Translations under genes and position numbers: made by a program
NCBI GenBank assembly: GCA_029263415.1
Contig: JAJCXN010000055.1
Span: 275,872-339,871 of the forward strand
Reading direction: 5' to 3'
DNA length: 64,000 nucleotides
DNA from: Acidobacteriota bacterium
GTDB taxonomy: Bacteria; Acidobacteriota; Thermoanaerobaculia; Multivoradales; Multivoraceae
Notes under the pieces: model-generated
Seen by the model: the letters and a program-made list of their open reading frames with translations, nothing else
What the model was told of the DNA's origin: nothing
Databases searched by the model: none
In this document: in pieces, positions 7,907 through 16,231 of the stretch
Layout of the letters: each line of letters opens with the position of its first letter
How positions within the stretch are numbered: the first letter of the stretch is position 1

Positions 7907-10177
7907 ATGACTCCTAAAGATCTAGATTCAAACATGCCGGGGCCGAGCGCCCAAGAATCGTCGCAGACCGCGGTTGTCAAATTGACGGAGTCCATCAGTC
8001 GACGCGGCTTTGTTGGCGGTGCATCAGCCGCCGCGTTGACCCTCGCCTTCACTAGCCCTACCCTGGCCAAGCTGCCGGTCGCAGCGCAGGCTGCATCGAG
8101 CGCCAACTTCGAGCCCAACGCCTGGATCTCGATCGCGCCCGGTGGCCAGGTGAAGTTGATCATCCACCGTTCGGAGATGGGGCAAGGTGTGCGCGTGGCG
8201 CTGCCAATGATGCTCGCCGATGAGCTGGGTGTCGATATCGAAGACGTGGAGATCGAGCAGGCGGTTGCTGACACCAAGTACGGCAACCAGAACACCGATG
8301 GGTCCACCTCGATCAGGCTGAACTGGGAGCCATTGCGCAAGGCTGGTGCTGCGGCCCGTGAGATGCTGACCCAAGCTGCTGCCAATCGAATGGGAGTGCC
8401 TGCCAACGAGTGCACGGTGACCTCTGGAGTGGTCGAGCACGGTGGAAGTGGCAAGACCGTGTCCTACGCCGACGTTGTCGCAGACGCTGCAGCGCTCGAC
8501 GTTCCAGCTGAACCGACAACCTTGGATCGTGCCTCCTATCGCTACATCGGCAAGCCGATGCCCAACTGGGACGTGCCGGACATCGTCGCTGGCAAGGCCG
8601 ACTTCGGTATCGACACCCGCATGGATGGCATGGTGTTCGCGTCGATCGAGCGGTCGCCGACGGTCGCAGGCAAGGTGAAAAGCTTCGACGCAACCGCTGC
8701 TAAGGCCGTGCGCGGCGTTCGTTCGGTGCACCAACTGGAGCCCAATACCGCCTTCTTCAGAATGTTCGGCGGTGTCGCAGTCGTGGCAGATAGCACCTGG
8801 GCGGCGATGAAGGGGCGCAAAGCGCTGACCATTGATTGGGACAACGGCGGCGCTTCAGAGAACAGCGCCGCGCATCGGACTCAATTAGATGGCTTGGTTG
8901 AAGGCGAAGGCAAAGCCTTTCGTTCTGAGGGCGACTTCGCAGCCGCAAAGGCCAGTGCGGCCAAAGTGATGACCGCTAAGTACCACGCCCCCTACCTAGT
9001 GCACGCTCCAATGGAACCACTCGTTGCGACTGCAATCGTCACCGCAGACAAAGCGGAGATCTGGGCCCCCACACAGGATCCGAAGACTGCGAAGGACCGC
9101 TTGGTTCAACTGCTCGGATTGAAGCCAGAGCAGGTCACGGTCAACGTGACCTTGCTGGGAGGCGGATTCGGTCGCAAGTCGAAGCCGGACTTCATCTTCG
9201 AAACAGCTCTGATTGCCAAGGAGTTGCCCGGCACCCCGGTGAAGCTTACGTGGACGCGAGAAGACGAGATCCGTCATGGTTACTACCGGTCGCAGAACGC
9301 GCAGAAGATCGAAGCAGCGCTCGATGCCGACAACAACGTCACCGGTTGGCGTCATCACACAGCGTTCACGTCGCTGGTGTCGACGTTCGCTCCGGCGATG
9401 AATGAGCCGTCAGGCACCGAAGTCGACATGGGCATGACCAATATGCCGTACCGCTTTCCGGCGGTGCAGCTAGAGAAGAGTGCGATCAAGTCTGATCTGC
9501 GCATCGGTTGGTTGCGCTCGGTGTGCAACACGTTTCACGCGCACTCGATCAATTGCTTCGTTGATGAACTTGCAGAAGCGGCGAAGATGGATCCAGTGGC
9601 CTATCGGTTGAAAATGCTCGGCGAACCACGGGTGGTCGAGTTTGGTAGCCGCGACAAGCCGCATGGCCAGGACATCGGACGCCTGCGTCATGTCATCGAG
9701 AAGTGTGCAGAGATCTCCAAGTGGGGCAAGGCGGACCTGCCAGATGGCGTGGGTCACGGGTTCGCTTCGCATTTCAGCTTCTTGACCTACGTGGCAATGG
9801 CGATGAAGGCTAGCGTCGAAGACGGCAAGGCCCGGGTTCATCACGTCGACTGCGTGATGGATTGCGGCACCTTCGTGAACCCGGACACGGTGCGAGCGCA
9901 GATCGAAGGCGCGGTGGTGTTTGGTCTTTCGTATGCGCTCTACGGCAGCATCACTGCTAAGGATGGCGCAGTCGTGGAAAGCAACTTTCACAACTACCCA
10001 GTCCTGCGCATCGATGAGATGCCGACGGTGAACGTGCACCTAGTGGAGAACACCAAGCCGCCGGCAGGTGTTGGTGAACCAGGTGTTCCACCGGTTGCAC
10101 CAGCGCTCGCGAATGCGCTCTACGCTGTCACTGGCAAGCGCTTGCGCGATCTGCCGTTGGAAGGGCAGCTGGCCTAG
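7907..10177 (+). CDS. molybdopterin-binding subunit of xanthine dehydrogenase-family oxidoreductase (IorB-like)
   Basis: 756 residues. A twin-arginine-like motif SRRGFVGGASAAALTLAF (31-48) suggests Tat export of the folded, cofactor-loaded enzyme together with the small subunit. The catalytic body shows the family's molybdopterin-contact segments: EMGQGVRVALPMMLADELG, LLGGGFGRKSKPDF and the C-terminal GVGEPGVPPVAPALANALYAVTGKR with the predicted catalytic Glu. GEPGVPP is typical of IorB and aldehyde-oxidising relatives. The substrate (N-heteroaromatic or aldehyde) cannot be fixed from sequence. The strong GGGGAGG site and 3-nt spacing show it is co-transcribed with the 2Fe-2S subunit. Confidence 0.93.
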   Translation: MTPKDLDSNMPGPSAQESSQTAVVKLTESISRRGFVGGASAAALTLAFTSPTLAKLPVAAQAASSANFEPNAWISIAPGGQVKLIIHRSEMGQGVRVALPMMLADELGVDIEDVEIEQAVADTKYGNQNTDGSTSIRLNWEPLRKAGAAAREMLTQAAANRMGVPANECTVTSGVVEHGGSGKTVSYADVVADAAALDVPAEPTTLDRASYRYIGKPMPNWDVPDIVAGKADFGIDTRMDGMVFASIERSPTVAGKVKSFDATAAKAVRGVRSVHQLEPNTAFFRMFGGVAVVADSTWAAMKGRKALTIDWDNGGASENSAAHRTQLDGLVEGEGKAFRSEGDFAAAKASAAKVMTAKYHAPYLVHAPMEPLVATAIVTADKAEIWAPTQDPKTAKDRLVQLLGLKPEQVTVNVTLLGGGFGRKSKPDFIFETALIAKELPGTPVKLTWTREDEIRHGYYRSQNAQKIEAALDADNNVTGWRHHTAFTSLVSTFAPAMNEPSGTEVDMGMTNMPYRFPAVQLEKSAIKSDLRIGWLRSVCNTFHAHSINCFVDELAEAAKMDPVAYRLKMLGEPRVVEFGSRDKPHGQDIGRLRHVIEKCAEISKWGKADLPDGVGHGFASHFSFLTYVAMAMKASVEDGKARVHHVDCVMDCGTFVNPDTVRAQIEGAVVFGLSYALYGSITAKDGAVVESNFHNYPVLRIDEMPTVNVHLVENTKPPAGVGEPGVPPVAPALANALYAVTGKRLRDLPLEGQLA

Positions 10178-10227
10178 CAAGCTTCGGAGCGATGGCGGTG
10201 CTTGGAGTCGCAAGAGGCCCGGGCGCG

Positions 10228-10326
10228 CCGTCGCATCAGTCACTTGGCGCGTCGGTCACCCGGTGCATCAGTGAGGTGGGTGGGGTATCGGTGGCCTGGC
10301 GCATCAGTACCTCGGCGCGTCACTGG
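10228..10326. repeat. degenerate 16-bp tandem repeat downstream of the hydroxylase operon
   Basis: Units begin at 10228, 10244, 10260, 10295 and 10311, with a diverged 19-bp unit at 10276. The core resembles GGCGCATCAGTCAC. No open frame of note runs through it. The core is similar to the 13-bp repeats at 11.89 and 18.16 kb. Confidence 0.65.
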
Positions 10327-10396
10327 TCTCGTCAGGGGTCGCCTATGGTGAAGATCAGCCGATGATGAGATGAACTTTGTTCGAGGAGAGTTAGGA

Positions 10397-10561
10397 ATGA
10401 AGATTGATATCCCAGACGACGAATTTCAGCAGATCGTTGAGCTGATTGGGAGCGAGCAAAGTCCGGTCGGTATTGACGCAAAGACTACGCACGTGATCAT
10501 CATCCACAAGCTGCTCGAGATCGAACGACGTCTGGCGGCTCTCGAGCGGAGCGGTGGCTGA
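10397..10561 (+). CDS. small hypothetical protein with C-terminal helix
   Basis: 54 residues from ATG 10397, chosen because AGGAG lies 8 nt before it; an upstream in-frame ATG at 10370 has no such site. The sequence begins MKIDIPDDEFQQIVELIG and ends in a charged amphipathic helix (IIHKLLEIERRLAALERSGG) with heptad-like spacing, suggesting a small self-associating cytoplasmic protein. No family is recognised. It is monocistronic between the molybdenum hydroxylase and a convergent outer-membrane-type gene. Confidence 0.55.
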   Translation: MKIDIPDDEFQQIVELIGSEQSPVGIDAKTTHVIIIHKLLEIERRLAALERSGG

Positions 10562-10631
10562 CCCTTGTTGAATACGTCGCTGACAGGCCTCGTCGACAGA
10601 CCGGCTGAACGACTTCGATGACTCGTTCGAT

Positions 10632-11753
10632 CTAGTTCTCTAGTTTGCCGAACAGGATCTCGAATCCAAAGGCTAGAACCGGCCGGATCTTTCGGTCGCG
10701 ACCGGGTTCACGTCGGTACGACAGGCCGGGTCGGACATCGACGAAGAACCATTCACGAAGAACGCTCTGGCGATAGATGACCCGTGCGGCGACGTATTCG
10801 AGTGGAACTTCGCCGTCGGTCTCGCCCGAAGACAGTAGCTGGTAGGCCAGTGCCCGCCTTTCGCCCAGGTTGGTGAACAAAGTGAGTTCGGTGTACCAGT
10901 CGATCCCGCTATCGCTTTCAGAGATCCTGCCGATATTGCGCCAACGCAGCAATCGATCCTTCGGTAGCAGGTGATCGTAGTCGGCTCGGGTGGTGTAGCC
11001 CCATCCTTTGTCATGTTCCCAGAAGAAACTCTGGCGCAGCCGCAGCATGGTGGTGTCACTCGGGAACAACACGTATTTGTGACGCGCCTTAGCGAACCAA
11101 TTGATCGGGAACTCAAGATCCGCTCCAACATCGTAGCTCCAGCTGCTTCGACGCGAGCTACGGTGGGGTGAGTAACCAAGCCCGATCAGCCACTCATCGT
11201 CGTCCGGCAGCGAGGCAGCCCGGTTGGGCAAGGCGCCCGTGCGCGGCTGCTGATCACCCACCAGTTCGTCTCGATCGCCGCGACCGACAAATCCGGAGAG
11301 TCTGCGCTCGGCGTTCGGTAGCTCGAATTCGGCGTGGAAGCTGTTGACGTCGTCGATCTCTTCGAGATCGTTGTACTCGAGGCCCACGAGCAGTCGCCCG
11401 TAGGTGCCGCCTCGGTCTTCGGCGGCGAGATCGTCGCCGAACAAGTCATCGAACCACAGCGCCGACTCGCAGACGGCGCGGTGCAATCCACGATTGAGAC
11501 GGTCGAGCCACGCTTCGCCCTGAATGATGTGCAATGAACACGGGTCGATACCCGCTAAGCGGCGACGTTCACGGGGCTTGGTCGCCTTGGTTTCCTCAGC
11601 ACCCTCGTCGGTCTCCTGTGCGCCAGGCGCGCTCCGGGGCGTCATCGCAGGCGCGATCGAGGCGATAGGCAGTGGCATAGCTTGCGCTTGCACAGCCGAG
11701 ATCGTCGCGGACCAAAGCAGAACAGAGCAAAGGAAGGAAGAATGCAACCCCAT
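10632..11753 (-). CDS. putative outer-membrane beta-barrel protein
   Basis: 373 residues with a signal peptide (LLWSATISAVQAQA) and then a charged, Pro/Glu-rich linker (about 38-65). The remainder is a long run of alternating-hydrophobic beta strands separated by charged turns (WSYDVGADLEFPI, GWGYTTRADYDHLL, DWYTELTLFTNLGERRALAYQL). The C-terminal strand ends PVLAFGFEILFGKLEN; a near-terminal aromatic/hydrophobic strand is typical of outer-membrane barrels. No substrate-specific motif is seen. The gene stands alone, with repeat-bearing non-coding DNA upstream. Confidence 0.6.
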   Translation of the reverse strand: MGLHSSFLCSVLLWSATISAVQAQAMPLPIASIAPAMTPRSAPGAQETDEGAEETKATKPRERRRLAGIDPCSLHIIQGEAWLDRLNRGLHRAVCESALWFDDLFGDDLAAEDRGGTYGRLLVGLEYNDLEEIDDVNSFHAEFELPNAERRLSGFVGRGDRDELVGDQQPRTGALPNRAASLPDDDEWLIGLGYSPHRSSRRSSWSYDVGADLEFPINWFAKARHKYVLFPSDTTMLRLRQSFFWEHDKGWGYTTRADYDHLLPKDRLLRWRNIGRISESDSGIDWYTELTLFTNLGERRALAYQLLSSGETDGEVPLEYVAARVIYRQSVLREWFFVDVRPGLSYRREPGRDRKIRPVLAFGFEILFGKLEN

Positions 11754-12402
11754 GGCTGGCGATTCTATGGTGATTTAGCATGAAGTGGGCAATCGCGTTT
11801 CCGGACGCTCGCACCGCTGCTTGGCGTTCGAGCCAGCGGTAATGATCGTCGATGCCTGAGTCCAGGGTGCAGCGGTATAGGGGGGCGGCGCCGACCAGTA
11901 GTGCCGACCAGTAGCGCCTGACCAATAGGGTGTAGCCGTAGCCGCCGCTGTTGTTGAACGCGCTGAAGAGCTTCGCCGCGCTCACCAGGAACCTCTCAAC
12001 AGGAACCAGGCTTATGATGATCTTGTCGGTCGTCAGTTCGGTTTCACTGAAGGAACTGGCGCCTAGCGTCTTCCGCGAGGCTTGCCGAGAGAGATCAAGA
12101 GTGGGGTCTTGGAGGCCTCAGAAGTGGTGGGGGAGTGTTCGCAGGTTGTACAAACCAAACCGGTATCGAGAGTGAAGAGTACAAGAGCGAGGACGATGAC
12201 AACCAGTATCGGTGGAGACAACGAGTATCGGTCGAGCCGAGGGGCTATGCACGAAGGTGGTCCCACAGGAGTTGAGTGATGCTGAGCGGCGAGAACTCGG
12301 CGGCCTTCGTCGGCGAGAAGGATGGCAGCGGCCCATGGCTCAGCCGTGTTGGCGCGCGAGCGATGCAAGCACGCTTGTTGTGTCACTGGCGATGAGCCTC
12401 AA
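11754..12402. other. 650-bp stretch without a convincing gene
   Basis: Several short frames cross this region on both strands, but none has a family match, a ribosome-binding site and sensible composition together. A minus-strand frame around 12063-12386 contains one hydrophobic segment (ILVVIVLALVLFTL), and a minus-strand frame at 11754-11985 runs into the barrel gene. Either could be a gene relic. The 13-bp tandem repeat at 11888-11927 lies inside. Confidence 0.4.
11888..11927. repeat. 13-bp tandem repeat (three units)
   Basis: Units at 11888-11900, 11901-11913 and 11914-11927 follow GNGCCGACCAGTA. The same unit type recurs at 18163-18201. Confidence 0.7.
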
Positions 12403-13050
12403 ATGAGCCTCTACGATTGGTGGGCGCCGACCTACGATGCCCTTCGAACGCCTTTCGCGTGGCTGACACCGAGGGTTCATTTAACTCTCGACAAGGCTCT
12501 GCGAAGCGCCGCTGACAGGCGCGTGCTGGATCTTGGTTCGGGCACGGGTTTCCTGTTCAGACGATGCCTCGAGAACCAGGCTGTACCGAGTACTTACCTC
12601 GGTATTGATGCGTCTGCCGGGATGCGCCGGCGTGCAACAAGGTCCGCCGTTGCGGCTAAGTCACGGTGCGCGGTCGCCTTCGAGCGGTGCGACGTAGTCG
12701 AAGCGGTCGATCGATTCGATCGGCAGGGCGATCGCTTCGAGATGGTGATCAGCTCCTTGCTGCTTGCCCACCTTGATGACCCTCAAGAATTAGTACGCAG
12801 GTCCGTCGACCTGCTCGAGCCTGGCGGCGAGGCACTGTTCTTGTTCTTCGCAGAGGATGGGCACGGATTGCTTAGGCCGATCGTTCGTTGCTTTCTTTGG
12901 TTGCTCGGAGCGAGACCGGTCGATGTCGCAGCGACGGTGGATGCGTTGACCGTTGGTGCTGCGAGAAGGTCTAGCGGCCAGTTCGAGGTCCACGAGACGC
13001 GAAGCCTGTTGGACACCTTGGTGCTGCTCCGTCTCCAACTCCAAAGATGA
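12403..13050 (+). CDS. class I SAM-dependent methyltransferase
   Basis: 215 residues from ATG 12403 (MSLYDWWAPTYDALR); the frame is open further upstream, but the family N-terminus starts here. SAM-binding motif I is LDLGSGTGFLFRRC, followed by the acidic GIDASAGM loop (motif II) and MVISSLLLAHLDDPQELV (post-II). This is a type 11 methyltransferase fold. The C-terminal region is unremarkable, so the acceptor (small molecule, lipid or quinone) is unknown. The RidA gene follows 66 nt downstream on the same strand and may be co-transcribed. Confidence 0.82.
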   Translation: MSLYDWWAPTYDALRTPFAWLTPRVHLTLDKALRSAADRRVLDLGSGTGFLFRRCLENQAVPSTYLGIDASAGMRRRATRSAVAAKSRCAVAFERCDVVEAVDRFDRQGDRFEMVISSLLLAHLDDPQELVRRSVDLLEPGGEALFLFFAEDGHGLLRPIVRCFLWLLGARPVDVAATVDALTVGAARRSSGQFEVHETRSLLDTLVLLRLQLQR

Positions 13051-13116
13051 GCTGGCACTACGCAGGGCGATAGGGTGCGCGAACACGCTACAGAACTGAA
13101 GACGGAGGAAGAGGCT

Positions 13117-13518
13117 GTGACACGTACAACGACCACGTCCGGGACACACTGGGAAGAAGAGTTTGGCTACGCGCGGGCGGTGCGTGTGGGGGAACGGGTG
13201 TTTGTCTCTGGTACAACGGCAACGGGCAAGGATGGGGTGGTGGGGGTTGGAGATTCTGCGGCTCAAGCACGTTTCATTTTTGGTCGCATTGAACGCGCGC
13301 TGAAGCGCTTGGGTAGCTGCTTGGAAGACGTTGTGCGCACCCGCGTCTACGTGACGACGGCGGGGGACTGGCGCAGCGTGGCTGAGGTTCACGGTGAGGT
13401 GTTCCGCAAGATCCAGCCCGCAAACACGACAGTGCGCGCCGAATTGATCGGTGAAGAATTCTTGGTTGAGATCGAAGCCGAGGCCATTGTTGGTGTAGGA
13501 CCGGCTGACACGCCATGA
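13117..13518 (+). CDS. RidA/YjgF family protein
   Basis: 133 residues from GTG 13117, chosen because GGAGGA lies 7 nt upstream. Family features are ARAVRVGERVFVSGTTA near the N-terminus, AQARFIFGRIERAL, DVVRTRVYVT and a C-terminal NTTVRAELIGEEFLVEIEAEA holding the conserved Arg and Glu positions. RidA members hydrolyse reactive enamine/imine intermediates such as 2-aminoacrylate; divergent members serve in specific catabolic clusters. The stop overlaps the ATG of the LLM oxidoreductase (ATGA), so the two are probably translated together and may act on linked substrates. Confidence 0.9.
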   Translation: MTRTTTTSGTHWEEEFGYARAVRVGERVFVSGTTATGKDGVVGVGDSAAQARFIFGRIERALKRLGSCLEDVVRTRVYVTTAGDWRSVAEVHGEVFRKIQPANTTVRAELIGEEFLVEIEAEAIVGVGPADTP

Positions 13519-14543
13519 TTTTCAGCCTGCGATTCAACAATGACCTCCCGGTCAGCGAGTACGTGGCGGCCGCCCAATGCGCTGAAACCGTAGGGTTTGA
13601 TCAGTTCTGGGTGAGCCACGATCTGTTCTTGCGCAGTGCGCCGGTGATTCTGACTGCTGTTGCCACTCAGACGGAGCGCATCCAGCTGGGCACGTGCATC
13701 CTCAATCCCTACAGCACGAGCCCAGCTGAAATCGCGATGAGTGCGGCAACGATTGACGAAGTCTCGGGCGGGCGGTTCCTGTTGGGGGTAGCCGCTGGCG
13801 CCGCTGACTTTCTCGATTGGGTCGGCGTGGAACAGCGTCGGCCGCTGCAGCGCATGCGCGAAACCGTCGATGTGTTGCGTCGACTCTTGCGCGGCGAGAC
13901 GGCAGAACTCGATGGCGAGGAACTCAAGTTCTCAGCCGACGCGTACCTTCGCTTTGAACTAGCTGAGCGAGCACAAGGTCAGGGCTTAAGGGATATTCCG
14001 ATCTACCTTGGAGCCAACGGTCCGAAGATGCTCGAACTTGCGGGCGAAGTGGCCGACGGTGTCCTGCCGCTGCTATTTCCTCCGGAACACTACTTCGGCG
14101 TGCGGCCATTGATCGCCAAGGGCGAAGAACGCCGCGATGCGAACCTTGGGGTGCCCGACGTGGCTGCTTGCGTGTGGGTTTCCATCGATCCAGATCCAGC
14201 GGCAGCGCGACAGCCCCTGGCTGAGAAGATCGCCTACTACGGCCACTCGCTGAGCCCGCTGATCTTCGAGCGCCTGGGCCTCGATCGCGACGACTTTACC
14301 GATGTCTTCGAGATCGCGACACGTGCGGGAGAACTTGAGCGGGCCGCTGATCTGGTTACGCCGAAAATGATGCGAATGGGGATCGCTGGCCGGCCCGAGG
14401 AAGTGATCAATCGGTTGCTGCCGTTGGTCCAAGCCGGGGTGCAGCACGTGAGTTTCGGTCCTCCGCTTGGCCCAGATGTTGTGCGGTCGATCGCGGTCTT
14501 AGGTCGCGAGGTCTTGCCGGAACTGCGCGCGGTGTCTTCTTAG
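13515..14543 (+). CDS. LLM-class flavin/F420-dependent oxidoreductase
   Basis: 342 residues with the luciferase-like TIM barrel. The conserved strand-helix blocks are FDQFWVSHDLF, RIQLGTCILNPYSTSPAEIAMSAATIDEVSGGRFLLGV and DIPIYLGANGPKMLELAGEVADGVLP. The pattern resembles the Mer-like (methylene-tetrahydromethanopterin reductase) and F420-dependent subgroup, but cofactor choice between F420 and FMN cannot be settled here. It overlaps the RidA gene by 4 nt, suggesting a two-protein function. Confidence 0.88.
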   Translation: MIFSLRFNNDLPVSEYVAAAQCAETVGFDQFWVSHDLFLRSAPVILTAVATQTERIQLGTCILNPYSTSPAEIAMSAATIDEVSGGRFLLGVAAGAADFLDWVGVEQRRPLQRMRETVDVLRRLLRGETAELDGEELKFSADAYLRFELAERAQGQGLRDIPIYLGANGPKMLELAGEVADGVLPLLFPPEHYFGVRPLIAKGEERRDANLGVPDVAACVWVSIDPDPAAARQPLAEKIAYYGHSLSPLIFERLGLDRDDFTDVFEIATRAGELERAADLVTPKMMRMGIAGRPEEVINRLLPLVQAGVQHVSFGPPLGPDVVRSIAVLGREVLPELRAVSS

Positions 14544-14662
14544 TTGAGGAGTTCACGGGTTGGAGGCAAGCAGTTGTCCTGTTACCGTGGGCTAGTTCCC
14601 GCAAAGTGCACTTCCCTGCAACCCTGCAACCCTGTAGCCCAATGAGACGATAGGGGATCCTT

Positions 14663-16111
14663 ATGGTTGATACTCCGGACCGGCCAGGCGCTTCCGCCAA
14701 TGAGCAGAACCCCATGGCGACTCAGCGAATAGAGCGGCCGGACTTCGCTCCGCTGCCGGTCGGTGCCACCACGGCCCCAGTGCTTCCGCAGGCGGGCGAG
14801 CAGGATACCAACCGGCTGCTCGGGTTGGTTCGCTTCCCCTCAGGGCAACAACTGCTGCCAAAACTGCCGTTCCGTGAGGAAGTCTTCGAGACGGTCGCCG
14901 AGCTAATCGATGCTGGTCAGTGCCAGGACGGTCGGTTTGAAATCGAGACTCCAGAGCGCCGATTGTCGTGCTTGATCCATCGCGGACAGCTGTACCAAGC
15001 TGGCCTGCTCGAGGGGGAAAACTACAGCTCGATTCCCTTGTCGGAATTTCCGCTACGCGCTCGCGAGATGCGCCCGGCCAAGTGCCGATTGGTCAAGAGC
15101 GATCCGACCGAGGTACTGATCACCGCAGTTCACTTTGCCAAGCGGCCAGCCCTTAGAGGGTCCGTGCGTTTTGTCGACCCAGCGCGGGTTCTAGAGGAAC
15201 TGGCGCACGAGAAGCAAGACGCTGCGATGTCTTTTCTCAGCAGCAATCAGCGCACCCTCCTGTTTCTGCACCGAGGCAAGCCGACGCGACTATTCTTCGC
15301 CAACCCCAAAGACGATCCCGGTGGTGGTTCGCTTGAGGAGCGAATGCTGCTCTTCGCGTTCGGTCCAACTTCGGGCAAGGGGGTAGTGGAGGTGTTCACG
15401 GACCTCAGACTGACCCCGGATCCAGATGCCGGCGTACCCCTGCGCCAGCTCGTTGCAGCAGCAAACCCCGCACCTCCTGCGACTGTCTACATTCACATGG
15501 ACGGCCACGAGGTGAGGCAGCGACCGTTTACAGGGCCCTCGATGGTGATCGGTCGCGATCCAAAGGTGGACGTCTTCATCGACAACCTTGGAGTGAGCCG
15601 TCGCCACGCGATGCTCAAATGGGAGCAGGGTGCCTTCTTCATCGAAGACCTTGGAAGCTCGAACGGAACCTTCATCGGCAAAGACAGAATCACGAGCCAC
15701 CGGCTGGCTCCCAATGAAACAGCCAGACTAGGCAAGTTTGACCTAACCTTGGTACGCAAGGAGCATGAGGAGCAGGTCGACGAGACAATGTTCGTGAGCC
15801 GCGCCAACATGTTCAAGACGTTGCCTCCGCCGGTGATCAAAGGTGACGGAGTGGAACTGCCCCTGCGCCGAGAACTGCTGGTCGGCAAGGGACAAGGTGT
15901 CGATCTAGTTGCACGCGGTTGGGGAGTTGGTGCTGTGCATGCACGTGTGACCTCAACCGAGACCTACGGACGCGCCAAGATCGTGTGTTTTGACAAGCGG
16001 AGAGTGAAGGTCGGCAATGAACTCTTCGGCACCGTCGAGGTCGGTCTCGACCAACCCTTCAAGTTCGGTCGAACGACGTTTACACTGACTGCGGCCAAGC
16101 TCTCTGCTTAA
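14663..16111 (+). CDS. FHA-domain signalling protein
   Basis: 482 residues, no signal peptide. The N-terminal ~280 residues show no clear family; an effector-type role is inferred only. A canonical FHA domain lies at about 293-360, with VIGRDPKVDVFIDNLGVSRR, HAMLKWEQGAFFIEDLG and SSNGTFIGKDR carrying the phosphothreonine-binding Arg, Ser, His and Asn. The C-terminal ~90 residues (LPLRRELLVGKGQGVDL ... FGRTTFTLTAAK) look like a second, degenerate FHA fold without the SRxH signature. It probably reads Ser/Thr phosphorylation, but no kinase gene is adjacent. The upstream gap of 120 bp has no strong RBS for ATG 14663; ATG 14714 is an alternative. Confidence 0.8.
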   Translation: MVDTPDRPGASANEQNPMATQRIERPDFAPLPVGATTAPVLPQAGEQDTNRLLGLVRFPSGQQLLPKLPFREEVFETVAELIDAGQCQDGRFEIETPERRLSCLIHRGQLYQAGLLEGENYSSIPLSEFPLRAREMRPAKCRLVKSDPTEVLITAVHFAKRPALRGSVRFVDPARVLEELAHEKQDAAMSFLSSNQRTLLFLHRGKPTRLFFANPKDDPGGGSLEERMLLFAFGPTSGKGVVEVFTDLRLTPDPDAGVPLRQLVAAANPAPPATVYIHMDGHEVRQRPFTGPSMVIGRDPKVDVFIDNLGVSRRHAMLKWEQGAFFIEDLGSSNGTFIGKDRITSHRLAPNETARLGKFDLTLVRKEHEEQVDETMFVSRANMFKTLPPPVIKGDGVELPLRRELLVGKGQGVDLVARGWGVGAVHARVTSTETYGRAKIVCFDKRRVKVGNELFGTVEVGLDQPFKFGRTTFTLTAAKLSA

Positions 16112-16231
16112 GCCGGCTTTTGGACTGACACGGCGCGACGGATTAGCTCGACAGAGTTTCGATAGGGATTTGCCCGCGAGCACCTTGAGAGTTTTCCTTG
16201 CTGCTTCGCGGCATAGGGAGTGTTGGATCCG

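Noticed and set aside
11596..11985. Minus-strand 129-residue frame upstream of and overlapping the barrel gene
   Set aside because: Overlaps the signal peptide of a better-supported gene by 158 bp, has no recognisable domain and crosses the 13-bp tandem repeat.
12063..12386. Minus-strand frame with one hydrophobic helix
   Set aside because: Only one short hydrophobic run, a low-quality remainder and no RBS; kept as a possible relic within the non-coding region entry.
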